Shown here: positions 11,499 through 20,776 of the stretch, piece by piece
How the letters are laid out: every line of letters begins with the position of its first letter
Position numbering within the stretch: the first letter of the stretch is position 1
Origin: Pseudomonadota bacterium
Lineage (GTDB): Bacteria; Pseudomonadota; Gammaproteobacteria; Burkholderiales; Rhodocyclaceae
Assembly: GCA_018241685.1 (NCBI GenBank)
Contig: JAFEDJ010000013.1
Location: forward strand, 62,001-126,000
Reading direction: 5' to 3'
Length of the DNA stretch: 64,000 nt
Made by a program: the position numbers and the translations under genes
Notes under the pieces: generated by a model
What the model was told of the DNA's origin: nothing
Databases searched by the model: none
The model's input: only the letters and a program-made list of their open reading frames with translations

Positions 11499-12248
11499 TC
11501 AGGCCATGTACATACCGCCGTTGACGTGCAAGGTCGCGCCGGTTACATAGGACGCCGCCGGCGAGGCCAGAAAGCCCACCACGGAGGCGATCTCTTCCGG
11601 CTTGCCCAGACGGCCCAGCGCGATCTTGCCCTGCAGCGACTCGCGCTGCGCTTCCGGCAATTCCTTGGTCATGTCGGTATCGATGAAGCCCGGTGCAACA
11701 CAGTTGACCGTGATGTTACGGCTACCGAGCTCCTGCGCCAGCGCCCGGGTCATGCCCGCCACGCCCGCCTTGGCGGCCGCATAGTTGGCCTGCCCCGGAT
11801 TGCCGGAACTACCGACGACCGACGTAATGTTGATGATCCGGCCCGTGCGTGCCTTCATCATGCCACGCATGACGAGTTTGGACATGCGGAAGACAGCCTT
11901 CAGGTTGGTGTCGATGACCGCATCCCACTCGCCATCCTTCATGCGCATGGCGAGATTGTCGCGGGTGATGCCGGCATTGTTGACCAGCACGACCACCGCA
12001 CCGAAATCCTTCTCGATCACGCCGAGCGCTGCCTCACAAGCCTCGGCATTGGTCACATCAAGGGCCAGACCACGACCTGCGATGCCTGCAGCCTCGAGAC
12101 CAGCCTGGATGTCCGCCGCACCGGCTTCGGACGTGGCCGTCCCGATCACCGTTGCACCCATGCGCCCCAGCTCGAGCGCGATGGCCCGTCCGATACCACG
12201 GGACGCACCGGTCACCAGCGCAACCTGCCCCTGCAAAACCTGAGTCAT
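11499..12248 (-). CDS. fabG: 3-oxoacyl-ACP reductase
   Basis: NADPH-dependent short-chain dehydrogenase reducing beta-ketoacyl-ACP. The 249-aa protein has the nucleotide-binding motif GASRGIGRAIAL, the NNAG motif and the catalytic Ser plus YxxxK (NYAAAKAG). I chose ATG 12248 ([16 protein letters not shown]) because it overlaps the fabD stop as ATGA; the longer upstream reading lies inside fabD and has no family similarity. Confidence 0.97.
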   Translation of the reverse strand: MTQVLQGQVALVTGASRGIGRAIALELGRMGATVIGTATSEAGAADIQAGLEAAGIAGRGLALDVTNAEACEAALGVIEKDFGAVVVLVNNAGITRDNLAMRMKDGEWDAVIDTNLKAVFRMSKLVMRGMMKARTGRIINITSVVGSSGNPGQANYAAAKAGVAGMTRALAQELGSRNITVNCVAPGFIDTDMTKELPEAQRESLQGKIALGRLGKPEEIASVVGFLASPAASYVTGATLHVNGGMYMA

Positions 12249-13180
12249 ACCGCCCCCGTCGTCTTCAGAATCTCTTCCAGGCTGGCCGCATCGGCGATCG
12301 CACCGCCCTGCAGGCTGCCTTCGATACGCTTGGTCATGCCGGCCAGCACCTTGCCGGGACCGCACTCGAACACATGCGTCGAACCACGACGGGCAATTTC
12401 GCGCACCGTCTCGATCCAGCGCACCGGGGAATAGGCCTGGCGCACCAGTGCATCCTTGATGCACACCGGCTGATCCTCGACGGCCACGTCCACATTGTTG
12501 AGCACCGGAATGGCGGGCGTTTTCAGCTCGATTTCCGCCAGGCGCGCAGCGAGACGCTCGGCCGCCGGCTTCATCAGCGCACAGTGGAAAGGCGCGCTCA
12601 CCGGCAGCAGCACGGCGCGCTTGGCGCCGCGCGCCTTGGCCACGGTGATCGCACGCTCGACAGCGGCCTTGGAGCCCGCAATGACGATCTGCCCCGGGGA
12701 GTTCAGGTTGGCGGCGGAAACAACATCGCCCTGAGCCGCTTCGGCACAGGCCTCGACAGCCGCATCCTCATCCAGGCCGAGCAGCGCGGCCATCGCGCCC
12801 TCACCCTGCGGAACCGCTTCCTGCATGGCTTGCGCACGCAGGCGCACCAGCTTGACCGCTTCAGCCAGCTCAAGGGAACCGGCCGCCACCAGTGCCGAAT
12901 ACTCGCCGAGACTGTGCCCGGCAACCAGGGCCGGCACCGCACCACCGCGGGCAATCCACTCGCGATACACGGCAACGCCGGCAGTCAGCATCAACGGCTG
13001 GGTATTGACGGTCTGAGCCAGCACCTCGGCCGGACCTTCCAGCACCATCTGCCACAAGTCCTCGCCGAGCGCATCGGACGCTTCGGCAAAAGCCTGGCGA
13101 ATCACGGCGGACTCGCCGTAGGCACTCATCATGCCCACGGATTGGGAGCCCTGCCCCGGAAACACAAACGCAAAATTCAT
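12245..13180 (-). CDS. fabD: Malonyl-CoA:ACP transacylase
   Basis: Transfers malonyl groups from CoA to ACP. The 311-aa protein has the nucleophile elbow [11 protein letters not shown] with the catalytic serine, the N-terminal [14 protein letters not shown] and the catalytic histidine in SAPFHCALM. It overlaps fabG by four bases and follows fabH by 42 bases. Confidence 0.97.
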   Translation of the reverse strand: MNFAFVFPGQGSQSVGMMSAYGESAVIRQAFAEASDALGEDLWQMVLEGPAEVLAQTVNTQPLMLTAGVAVYREWIARGGAVPALVAGHSLGEYSALVAAGSLELAEAVKLVRLRAQAMQEAVPQGEGAMAALLGLDEDAAVEACAEAAQGDVVSAANLNSPGQIVIAGSKAAVERAITVAKARGAKRAVLLPVSAPFHCALMKPAAERLAARLAEIELKTPAIPVLNNVDVAVEDQPVCIKDALVRQAYSPVRWIETVREIARRGSTHVFECGPGKVLAGMTKRIEGSLQGGAIADAASLEEILKTTGAV

Positions 13181-13222
13181 GATCCCTACCCTGTATGGTG
13201 ACTGGTTCTTGTTGCTTGTTCT

Positions 13223-14188
13223 TTAAAACTCGAGCAGCGCGGCGCCCCACGTGAAGCCGCCACCCACACCTTCGAGCAGCAGACGCTGCCCGCGCTGGAT
13301 GCGCCCGTCACGGACGGCCTGGTCGAGCGCCAGCGGAATGGATGCCGCCGACGTATTGCCATGCTGGGCGACCGTCGCAATGACCTTCTCCATCGGCAGG
13401 CCGAGGCGCTTGCCCGTCGCCTGCATGATGCGGATGTTGGCCTGATGGGGGATCAGCCAGTCCACCGCGTCGAGCGGCATACCGGCTTGCTCAGTGACTT
13501 CACGCGCCACTTCGCTCAGCACCTTGACCGCAAACTTGAAGACGGCCTGGCCATCCATGCGCAGAAAGGGATCGCCGGTCACGCTGCCGCGATTGACCTG
13601 CCCGGGTACGCACAGAATGGGGTTGTGACTGCCGTCGGCATGCAGCGCCGTAGCCAGGATGCCGGGCTTGTCGGAGGCTTCCAGCACAACCGCACCGGCA
13701 CCATCGCCGAACAGCACGCAGGTGCCCCTATCGTTCCAGTCGAGGATGCGCGAAAAGACTTCGGCCCCGACAACAAGCGCCCGCTTGTTGCTGCCCGAGC
13801 GGATGAACTTCTCGGCGGTAGCCAACGCATACGCGAAACCGGTGCACACCGCCTGCAAGTCGAAGGCAGCGCCGCCGTTGACGATCCCGAGGCGGGCCTG
13901 CAGCAGCGCGGCAGTACTCGGAAAAATGTAATCGGGTGTCGAGGTTGCGACGATGATCAAGTCGATGTCCGCCGGCTGACAACCCGCCGCCTCGATCGCC
14001 CGAACCGATGCCTCGTAGGCCAGCTGGCTGGCGGTGACATCCGGCTCGGCCAGATGGCGGGCGCGAATGCCGGTGCGCTCTGCAATCCACTCGTCGGACG
14101 TATCGATGCCGCGCGCCACCAGATCATCATTGGTAACAGGTTCGCCGGGCAGAAAGCTCCCGGTGCCAGCCACTCGTGCATAAATCAT
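13223..14188 (-). CDS. fabH: 3-oxoacyl-ACP synthase III
   Basis: Initiates fatty acid synthesis by condensing acetyl-CoA with malonyl-ACP. The 321-aa protein has the triad Cys in [12 protein letters not shown], His in PHQANIRIM and Asn in [12 protein letters not shown]. It overlaps plsX by four bases (ATGA). Confidence 0.97.
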   Translation of the reverse strand: MIYARVAGTGSFLPGEPVTNDDLVARGIDTSDEWIAERTGIRARHLAEPDVTASQLAYEASVRAIEAAGCQPADIDLIIVATSTPDYIFPSTAALLQARLGIVNGGAAFDLQAVCTGFAYALATAEKFIRSGSNKRALVVGAEVFSRILDWNDRGTCVLFGDGAGAVVLEASDKPGILATALHADGSHNPILCVPGQVNRGSVTGDPFLRMDGQAVFKFAVKVLSEVAREVTEQAGMPLDAVDWLIPHQANIRIMQATGKRLGLPMEKVIATVAQHGNTSAASIPLALDQAVRDGRIQRGQRLLLEGVGGGFTWGAALLEF

Positions 14189-15198
14189 GCAACGGACCTT
14201 TCACGTTCCATTCGTTCGCTGATACGTTCGATGAGGCGATTGCGCGCCGCTTCCACGGCCCGCCAGACCGCCTGCTCGAAAGCGAAGGCATCGGCAGAGC
14301 CGTGGCTTTTCACCACCACACCGCGCAGACCCAGCAGCGCCGCGCCGTTGTAGCGCCGGGGATCTAGCTTGCGCTTGAAGCCCTTCAGGGCGGACATCGC
14401 AAAGAGCGCTGCCAGCTTGGTCAGCCAGTTACGGGAGAACTGCTCGCGCAGGAAGGTGGCCATCATCTGAGCCAGACCTTCGGACGTTTTCAGCGCCACA
14501 TTGCCGACGAAGCCATCGCAGACGACCACATCGACGGTTCCCTTGTAGATGTCGTTGCCTTCCACATTGCCGTAGAAGTTGAGCCCACTGGCGCGCAGCA
14601 ACTCGGCGGCCTGCTTGACGACCTCGTTACCCTTGATCTCCTCCTCGCCGATGTTCAGCAAGCCAACGCTCGGACGTTCGTTATGCTCAACGGCCGCCAC
14701 CAGCATCGCGCCCATGATGCCGAACTGCAGCAGATGCTCGGGCGAACAATCCACGTTGGCCCCCAGATCGAGCACATGGGTTTGCCCACGCAAGGTCGGC
14801 AGCGTGCTGCAGATCGCCGGGCGATCGATACCGGGAAGGGTTTTCAGGACAAAACGGGAAATCGCCATCAGTGCGCCGGTATTGCCGGCAGACACAGCCG
14901 CCTGGGCCTCCCCGTCCTTGACGAGGTTAACCGCAACGCGCATCGACGAATCCTTCTTATTGCGCATGGCCAGCGCCGGCGATTCATCCATGCCGACCAC
15001 CTCAGTGGCGCGATGGATGCGCAGACGCTCTCCGAACTCGGCCAGGGCCGTTCCGAGATGGGGCTCGATGGCCTCCGGACGCCCGACCAGTATGATCCGG
15101 GTGTCGCGATCTTCCCGCAGAAAATGCAGGGAAGCCGGCACGGTCACCGAGGGGCCGTGATCGCCCCCCATGCAGTCAATAGCCAGGGTGACAGTCAT
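14185..15198 (-). CDS. plsX: Phosphate acyltransferase PlsX
   Basis: Makes acyl-phosphate from acyl-ACP, the acyl donor for glycerol-3-phosphate acylation in phospholipid synthesis. The 337-aa protein starts with the family signature [19 protein letters not shown] 15198 was chosen for that reason over a longer reading that would run through rpmF. The genes downstream (fabH, fabD, fabG, acpP, fabF) are co-oriented. Confidence 0.96.
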   Translation of the reverse strand: MTVTLAIDCMGGDHGPSVTVPASLHFLREDRDTRIILVGRPEAIEPHLGTALAEFGERLRIHRATEVVGMDESPALAMRNKKDSSMRVAVNLVKDGEAQAAVSAGNTGALMAISRFVLKTLPGIDRPAICSTLPTLRGQTHVLDLGANVDCSPEHLLQFGIMGAMLVAAVEHNERPSVGLLNIGEEEIKGNEVVKQAAELLRASGLNFYGNVEGNDIYKGTVDVVVCDGFVGNVALKTSEGLAQMMATFLREQFSRNWLTKLAALFAMSALKGFKRKLDPRRYNGAALLGLRGVVVKSHGSADAFAFEQAVWRAVEAARNRLIERISERMERERSVA

Positions 15199-15277
15199 TC
15201 GGCGCAAACAGAGAGAAGCATGTATGAAAACGGCGCGAGCGCCCTTAGGCGTCGCGCCGCTCGCGGACCGGGGGAAA

Positions 15278-15457
15278 TTACTCGCCCTTGGCCTTGGCAA
15301 CCTTCTTGCCACGATAGACGCCGGACGGCGACACGTGGTGACGCAGGTGCACTTCACCGGTGGTCGGCTCGACAGCCAGCGGGGGGGCAACCAGGAAATC
15401 GTGGGAACGATGCATACCGCGCTTGGACGGGGACTTTTTGTTCTGTTGAACAGCCAT
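15278..15457 (-). CDS. rpmF: 50S ribosomal protein L32
   Basis: A 59-residue basic ribosomal protein translated from ATG 15457 to TAA 15278: it begins [20 protein letters not shown] and ends KKVAKAKGE. The N-terminal AVQQNK(K/R)S and HRSHD motifs are diagnostic for L32. The C-terminal region lacks the zinc-ligand cysteines seen in some L32 proteins, as is usual for this clade. It lies between yceD and plsX, a very conserved pairing. Confidence 0.97.
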   Translation of the reverse strand: MAVQQNKKSPSKRGMHRSHDFLVAPPLAVEPTTGEVHLRHHVSPSGVYRGKKVAKAKGE

Positions 15458-15478
15458 GAAACACTCCTTGAGGAATAC

Positions 15479-15973
15479 TTAAACCTTGCCGCGCAACTGG
15501 CGCAGAACGGCGAAGGGCGAAATTTCTTCATTGCCGTCGGCTTTCACCGGCGGTTCGCAATTTTCGTGGCGTGGCACCAAGGGCAAGGCGAGGAGAACCT
15601 CATCTTCCACCAAGGCCAGCAGGTCGGTCTGAGGCTCCACCTCGAGGGCATCGACCTCGTCGTTCTCCAACTCATCCTCCGGCAGCTCTTCACCGGTACG
15701 AAGCAACAGGAGACGATTCCGCACACTACAGGGCCACACCAAAGCCTCAAGACAGCGCTGACACTGCAACACCAGGTCACCCTGGACCCGCAGATCGACG
15801 TAGAGCTTGCCCTCGTCGTCACGCTCGCCATGAAACTCGAACGTCACCGTGCCGACCGGCTCCAGCAGCGAATCGGTCAGACGACCAAGACTCTCTACCG
15901 GCACCGCTCCTTGCACGCTACGTCCATCTCTGGCCAGCGCCCGCAGGTCGATCACGAAGCTTTCTTGCGACAT
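15479..15973 (-). CDS. yceD: YceD/DUF177 family protein (23S rRNA accumulation protein)
   Basis: Homologues are needed for normal 23S rRNA accumulation. The 164-aa protein carries the DUF177 motif [12 protein letters not shown] with the paired cysteines and an acidic region [15 protein letters not shown]. It lies 21 bases upstream of rpmF and is probably the first gene of the lipid-synthesis operon; maf is divergent 87 bases away, so the promoter should lie at about 15974-16060. Confidence 0.88.
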   Translation of the reverse strand: MSQESFVIDLRALARDGRSVQGAVPVESLGRLTDSLLEPVGTVTFEFHGERDDEGKLYVDLRVQGDLVLQCQRCLEALVWPCSVRNRLLLLRTGEELPEDELENDEVDALEVEPQTDLLALVEDEVLLALPLVPRHENCEPPVKADGNEEISPFAVLRQLRGKV

Positions 15974-16060
15974 AAGCGGGGCATGATATTATTTTCGGCT
16001 CCCCGTGTCAAAACCCTGCTTGATCGCGCCAATCATCGCGACAACAGGCTTTCCGCTACG

Positions 16061-16636
16061 ATGAAACTCGTTCTCGCATCCACCTCGGCCTACCGCCGCG
16101 AACTACTCCAGCGCTTCGATCTGCCCTTCGATGTCGCCCGCCCGGACATTGATGAAACCCCGCTGCCAGGCGAGGCGCCGCAAGCCACGGCCGAACGGCT
16201 CGCCGTCGAGAAGGCCCGCGCGGTTGCCGGTCAGTTTCCGGACACCCTGATCATCGGCAGCGACCAGGTCGCCTACATGGGTGACGCCCGCTTCGGCAAG
16301 CCAGGTACCATCGAGCGGGCCATTACCCAGCTCAAGTCGATGAGCGGTCGCACGGTCATCTTCCACACCGCCCTCGCTCTGCTCAATACACGCAGCGGTC
16401 ACGTGCAAGTGGATGCCGTACCGACCGAAGTCCGCTTCCGCAACCTGAGCGACGACGAGATCGTGCGCTATGTAAACAAGGAGCGCCCCCTCGACTGCGC
16501 CGGCAGCGCAAAATCGGAGGGGCTCGGCATTACGCTACTGGATGCCCTCAGCGGCGATGACCCCAACGCCCTCGTCGGCCTGCCGCTGATCGCGCTGGCC
16601 CGCATGCTGCGCAACGAAGGCATTGCCCTCCCCTGA
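16061..16636 (+). CDS. Maf-like nucleotide pyrophosphatase
   Basis: House-cleaning NTP pyrophosphatase of the Maf/YceF family (191 aa). It starts MKLVLASTSAYRRELLQRF, with the conserved S-(T/P)-x-R-x-x-L substrate-binding segment. Catalytic-region motifs RPDIDET, IGSDQVAYM and LDCAGSAKSEG follow. The yceD-adjacent position favours the YceF subgroup (7-methyl-GTP). A much longer in-frame upstream reading crosses rpmF and yceD and is not real. Confidence 0.9.
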   Translation: MKLVLASTSAYRRELLQRFDLPFDVARPDIDETPLPGEAPQATAERLAVEKARAVAGQFPDTLIIGSDQVAYMGDARFGKPGTIERAITQLKSMSGRTVIFHTALALLNTRSGHVQVDAVPTEVRFRNLSDDEIVRYVNKERPLDCAGSAKSEGLGITLLDALSGDDPNALVGLPLIALARMLRNEGIALP

Positions 16637-16639
16637 GCC

Positions 16640-17353
16640 ATGAGCAGCGGCACCCTTTATCTGATCCCCGTCAGCCTCGGCCCAGCATCCACCGGACTGA
16701 CCACCCCGGCCGACGTCGCCACCCGCGCGCGCGGCCTGAGTTACTTCGTCGTCGAAAACGCCAAGACGGCCCGCGCGGAGCTGAAGCGCTTCGAGCACCC
16801 GCAACCGCTGCGCGATCTCGATATTCGCGAACTGCCGGAGAAGCCGTCTACCACCGACCTGGACGCTTTGCTCGCCCCGCTGCTCGCCGGCAACGATGCC
16901 GGCCTGATGTCCGAAGCCGGCTGCCCGGCCGTTGCCGACCCGGGCGCCCTGCTGGCCCGCCGCGCACACGAACTGGGCATCCGCGTCGCACCGCTGGTCG
17001 GCCCGTCATCCCTGCTGCTGGCCCTGATGGGCTCCGGGCTCAACGGCCAGAGCTTCGCCTTCCACGGCTACCTGCCCGTGGACGAAGAAGCCCGCAACCG
17101 GCGCATCCGCGAACTGGAGGCCGAATCGGCGCGCTTTTCCCGCACCCAGCTATTCATTGAGACGCCATATCGCAACGAACGGATGTTCGAAGCCCTGCGC
17201 AGCGTCTGCAAGGCCGACACACGCCTGTGCGTCGCCCGCGATCTGACTCTCGACAGCGAATGGATCCACACCCGCCCGGTCGCCGAATGGAAGAAAATCG
17301 CCGCACCGGAACTGGCAAAACGGCCGACGGTTTTCCTGATCCTCGCCGCCTGA
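16640..17353 (+). CDS. SAM-dependent methyltransferase, tetrapyrrole-methylase fold
   Basis: The 237-aa protein has the start (GTLYLIPVSLG) and the GLMSEAGCPAVADPG loop typical of the RsmI-like branch of the TP-methylase superfamily, with the SAM region VGPSSLLLALMGSGLNGQSF. RsmI itself methylates 16S rRNA C1402, but this shorter subgroup next to maf has no proven substrate. It follows maf by three bases and is convergent with the S49 peptidase. Confidence 0.82.
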   Translation: MSSGTLYLIPVSLGPASTGLTTPADVATRARGLSYFVVENAKTARAELKRFEHPQPLRDLDIRELPEKPSTTDLDALLAPLLAGNDAGLMSEAGCPAVADPGALLARRAHELGIRVAPLVGPSSLLLALMGSGLNGQSFAFHGYLPVDEEARNRRIRELEAESARFSRTQLFIETPYRNERMFEALRSVCKADTRLCVARDLTLDSEWIHTRPVAEWKKIAAPELAKRPTVFLILAA

Positions 17354-17359
17354 CGGCGA

Positions 17360-18301
17360 TCAGCGCACCGTCGTCTTTCCCAGCGTATTCATCAGGCTTT
17401 CGGCCATATCAGTGCCGAAGCGCTCCGCAAAACGCTCTGCCAGCCCGGGCTTCTGCGTGAAATCGCGGACATTCTCCGCCTTGATGACATCCCGTGCCAC
17501 GGAGGCGACGGTACCGAAGCCATCGGCCAGACCGAGTTGGACACTCTTCGCACCGGTCCACATCAAGCCGGAAAACATGTCCGGCGTCTCCTGCAAGCGC
17601 GTCCCCCGCCCCTTCCGCACCGCTGCGATGAACTGCCCGTGGATATCTCCCAGCATGGATTTCGCATGCTCGAGCTGCTTCGGATTCTGTGGCGAATACG
17701 GATCGAGAAAACCCTTGTTCTCTCCCGCCGTGAGCAGGCGGCGCTCGACACCCAGCTTGTCCATCAGCCCGGCAAAACCAAAACCGTCCATCAGCACACC
17801 GATCGACCCGACGATGCTCGCCTTGTCCACGAAGATCCGGTCCGCCGCCACCGCCACATAGTAGCCGCCCGACGCACAAACATCCTCGACCACCGCATAG
17901 ACCGGCACCTGCGGATGCAGCGCACGCAGCCGGCCGATCTCGTCATTGATGATGCCGGCCTGCACCGGACTTCCGCCTGGACTGTTGATACGCAGCACGA
18001 CGCCCTGGGTACCACTGTCATCGAACGCCGATTGCAAGGCCGCCACGATCCGCTCGGCACTCGCCTCCCCCTTCGCAGCGATCACACCATCGACACTCAC
18101 CAACGCGGTAAAGCGCCCGCCATCGAGCGGCTCCGCCGCGCCGAAATCACCCAGGATCCACAGCGCGAGACCCACGTAGAACACTGCCGTCAGCTTGAAG
18201 AACACCCCCCAGCGGCGCCGCCGTTTCTGTTCCGCCAACCCTTCCAGCGCCAGCTTTTCCAGCACCCGGCGCTCCCAATGCTCAGACCTGTTCTCGTCCA
18301 T
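17360..18301 (-). CDS. S49-family membrane peptidase (SppA-like)
   Basis: Signal-peptide-peptidase-like serine protease (313 aa). It has one N-terminal membrane anchor at about residues 31-50 (FFKLTAVFYVGLALWILGDF) and the S49 core: NSPGGSPVQAG, CASGGYYVA and VGSIGVLMDGF with the catalytic serine. It is the short single-domain type rather than the long E. coli SppA. It lies two bases after the Rieske gene on the same strand. Confidence 0.88.
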   Translation of the reverse strand: MDENRSEHWERRVLEKLALEGLAEQKRRRRWGVFFKLTAVFYVGLALWILGDFGAAEPLDGGRFTALVSVDGVIAAKGEASAERIVAALQSAFDDSGTQGVVLRINSPGGSPVQAGIINDEIGRLRALHPQVPVYAVVEDVCASGGYYVAVAADRIFVDKASIVGSIGVLMDGFGFAGLMDKLGVERRLLTAGENKGFLDPYSPQNPKQLEHAKSMLGDIHGQFIAAVRKGRGTRLQETPDMFSGLMWTGAKSVQLGLADGFGTVASVARDVIKAENVRDFTQKPGLAERFAERFGTDMAESLMNTLGKTTVR

Positions 18302-18303
18302 TG

Positions 18304-18651
18304 TTATTCATCTACAAGAAATACCATGCCGTCACGCTCTTCGACGGACAGCACCAACAAGCGCTTCCCCCTGCACGGGCCCGCCACGCAGCGGCCGCTC
18401 TCGGGCTCATAGAGCGCACCATGGGTCGCGCAGATCAAGTAAAGACGCTCGTCGTCGAAGAAACGCCCGGGCATCCAGTCCAGCTCGATCGGCACATGGG
18501 CGCAGCGATTCAGGTATGCATGCACCCGCCCACGGAAACGCACGACGAAGGCCGGTTCTTCACCCGTGACACGGGTGACGCTGAAGCGCACCCCATCCTC
18601 CCCCTCCCGGACTGCGTCCGACGGACAGATCAGGCGTTGCGTTCCAGCCAT
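18304..18651 (-). CDS. Rieske [2Fe-2S] domain protein
   Basis: A 115-aa stand-alone Rieske protein with the cluster ligands CAH (in NRCAHVPIEL) and CATH (in LICATHGALY), the C-x-H...C-x-x-H pattern. Probably a small ferredoxin-like electron carrier; no oxygenase subunit is nearby. It overlaps the end of the HAD phosphatase gene by 22 bases and precedes the S49 peptidase by two. Partner unknown. Confidence 0.86.
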   Translation of the reverse strand: MAGTQRLICPSDAVREGEDGVRFSVTRVTGEEPAFVVRFRGRVHAYLNRCAHVPIELDWMPGRFFDDERLYLICATHGALYEPESGRCVAGPCRGKRLLVLSVEERDGMVFLVDE

Positions 18652-19286
18652 TCCCGCAACTCCGCAGGCGAATGCACGCAGGCCAGCGGCGCCTCGGCCT
18701 GCAACTGCTCCACCGGATGCGCCCCGAAACTCACCGCCAGCCCTGCCACCCCGGCATTCTTGGCCATCTGCAGATCGTGGGTGGTATCGCCGATCATCAG
18801 GCAGGACGCCTGCGCCACGCCCAACTCATCCATCAGCTCATCGAGCATCGCCGGATGCGGCTTGGAGAAGCACTCGTCGGCACAACGGGTCGCATGGAAG
18901 TATTCGCTCAGCCCAGAAAACGACAGCGCCCGCTCCAACCCCTTGCGACTTTTGCCCGTAGCCACTGCCAGCAAGTGGCCGCGCTCACGCAAGGCCGCGA
19001 TCAGCTCGACCGTTCCGTCGAACAGCGTCAGCTGATGGTCGCCGGACAGGTAGTGATAGCGGTAACGCTCGACCATCTGCGGATAATCCGACTCCGCCAG
19101 CTCGGGCACGGCGTAATGCAGCGCATCGTTGAGACCGAGGCCGATCACGTGGCGAGCCCGGGCATCCGACGGCACCGGCAGACCGAGATCGGCCGCCGAC
19201 GCCTGGATCGCGCGCACGATGGCTGCAGCCGAATCCATCAGCGTGCCATCCCAGTCGAAAACGATCAGTTCGAAACGCTTAGCCAT
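18630..19286 (-). CDS. HAD-superfamily phosphatase (phosphoglycolate-phosphatase-like)
   Basis: The 218-aa protein begins MAKRFELIVFDWDGTLMDSA, holding the nucleophile Asp and acid/base Asp of HAD motif I. It also has VATGKSRKGL (motif II), a Lys in the SKPHPAM segment and MIGDTTHDLQMAKNAG (motif III/IV). It belongs to the IA cap subgroup with Gph. Genes like this follow rluC in many betaproteobacteria. ATG 19286 is chosen since upstream codons lie inside rluC; the overlap is eight bases. Confidence 0.87.
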   Translation of the reverse strand: MAKRFELIVFDWDGTLMDSAAAIVRAIQASAADLGLPVPSDARARHVIGLGLNDALHYAVPELAESDYPQMVERYRYHYLSGDHQLTLFDGTVELIAALRERGHLLAVATGKSRKGLERALSFSGLSEYFHATRCADECFSKPHPAMLDELMDELGVAQASCLMIGDTTHDLQMAKNAGVAGLAVSFGAHPVEQLQAEAPLACVHSPAELREWLERNA

Positions 19287-20235
19287 ACTCCCTCTCTTCC
19301 GTTTGCTCGATCTGCACCACATGGCGCTCCAGCTCCGGCGGCAGCGGCGCCTCCAGCTCGATCAGCTGATCCGTCAGCGGATGATGGAAGGCGATCTTCG
19401 CCGCATGCAGGAACATCCGCTTGAACCCCTGCTTTTCGAGTTGCTTGTTGAGCGAAAAATCCCCGTACTTGTCGTCGCCGCACAAGGGAAAGCCTAGGTG
19501 GCTCAGATGCACGCGGATCTGGTGCGTGCGGCCGGTCTTCAGCTCGACCTCGACCAGGCTGTAGCTCTGCCAGCGCTTCAGCAGCCTGACGATGCTATGC
19601 GCCGACTTGCCCTCGGGGTTCACGCTGACACGGCGCTCGCCACCTTCGGTCAGGTATTTGTGCAGGGCCAGCTTCACGTGCTGCATCGGATTCAGCCAGC
19701 GCCCGGCCACCAGGGTCAGATAACGCTTGCGCACCTTGCCTTCGCGCATCATGTCGTGCAGCACGGTCAGCGCGCTACGCTTCTTGGCGACGATCAACAG
19801 GCCCGAGGTCTCCCGATCGAGGCGATGCACCAGTTCGAGAAACTTCGCCTCCGGCCGCTGGCGGCGCAACTGCTCGATGACGCCGAAACTGACACCGCTC
19901 CCCCCATGCACAGCCAGCCCGGCAGGCTTGTCGAGCACCAGCAACGCATCATCCTCAAAGACGATGTCGAAGGGTTTGCCGACCGGTATGGCCGGCTCCG
20001 CCGCCTTCTCGGCCAGGCGGATCGGCGGGATACGCACTTCATCACCGAGCAGCAAACGGTAGGTCTGATCCACCCGCTTACTGTTCACTCGCACCTCACC
20101 ACTGCGCAGGATGCGATACACGTGACTCTTCGGCACGCCCTTGCAGATGCGGACCAGGAAGTTGTCGATACGCTGCCCAGCGCTTGCGTCGTCCACCTGG
20201 ACCCGCATGACAGAGGGGGCTTTACTCAAGGCCAT
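19279..20235 (-). CDS. rluC: 23S rRNA pseudouridine synthase RluC
   Basis: Isomerises uridines of 23S rRNA (955, 2504 and 2580 in E. coli). The 318-aa protein has an N-terminal S4 RNA-binding domain (QRIDNFLVRICKGVPKSHVY) and the catalytic HRLDRETSGLLIVAK with the essential Asp. It also has the TGRTHQIRVHLSHLG box. ATG 20235 (MALSKAPSVMRVQVDD) gives the standard length. It is divergent from rne, the common rluC/rne arrangement. Confidence 0.94.
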   Translation of the reverse strand: MALSKAPSVMRVQVDDASAGQRIDNFLVRICKGVPKSHVYRILRSGEVRVNSKRVDQTYRLLLGDEVRIPPIRLAEKAAEPAIPVGKPFDIVFEDDALLVLDKPAGLAVHGGSGVSFGVIEQLRRQRPEAKFLELVHRLDRETSGLLIVAKKRSALTVLHDMMREGKVRKRYLTLVAGRWLNPMQHVKLALHKYLTEGGERRVSVNPEGKSAHSIVRLLKRWQSYSLVEVELKTGRTHQIRVHLSHLGFPLCGDDKYGDFSLNKQLEKQGFKRMFLHAAKIAFHHPLTDQLIELEAPLPPELERHVVQIEQTEEREYG

Positions 20236-20379
20236 CTTTTTGAAATATACTGGCGAGCGGTTTTTCGGTTCTGATGCGTCGCATTTGCCCAAGCGTGTTG
20301 TGAAGACTTCAACACCGGCCTGTGCCACGCCGGAGCGACTCGACACTGGTCAACCAGGGTCACACCCGCTCCCGAAACA

Positions 20380-20776
20380 CCGCAGGAAGGTCCATCGCCG
20401 GACAAAAAGAGGGCGATGGTACTGTATTCGACAATAAACTTGTACTTATTGCGCGCTAGCGCACACGCAGTTTGACGGCCCTGAATTCAGGGACGGTGAA
20501 GAAGTTCTGGAGAGCAGGCCCGAGGTCGCAAAGGGAAATGCCGTCGTACCCGAGAGTACGGCACGGCAAAGGAGTTGCGAGACCAGTCGTGCCCCAGGTT
20601 CATCACGGTCCCCAGCGGAAAATCGCGGTTCAGGGTGCATAGACGAACCCCGCCGCCCACATTAGTTTGATATTCCCCTCGATGAAGGATAGTCGCGACA
20701 ACGCCAAACTAAGTCACCGCAGTTAAGCGGTGGCGCGGTTCGTCCTGCCCGTGTGCTGCGCGGGAGAAGAAGACGA
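20380..20776 (+). promoter_or_regulatory. Structured rne leader/promoter region
   Basis: The 541 bases between rluC and rne hold no credible gene but are full of stem-loops. Arms: 20392-20399/20412-20419 (CCATCGCC/GGCGATGG), the palindromes at 20453-20462 and 20479-20492, a hairpin at about 20540-20566, a long-range pair 20662-20669/20705-20712 (TTAGTTTG/CAAACTAA) and 20715-20720/20727-20732 (CACCGC/GCGGTG). In E. coli a 361-nt rne leader lets RNase E cut its own mRNA; a similar feedback role here is inferred. I could not place the promoter with confidence. Confidence 0.55.
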
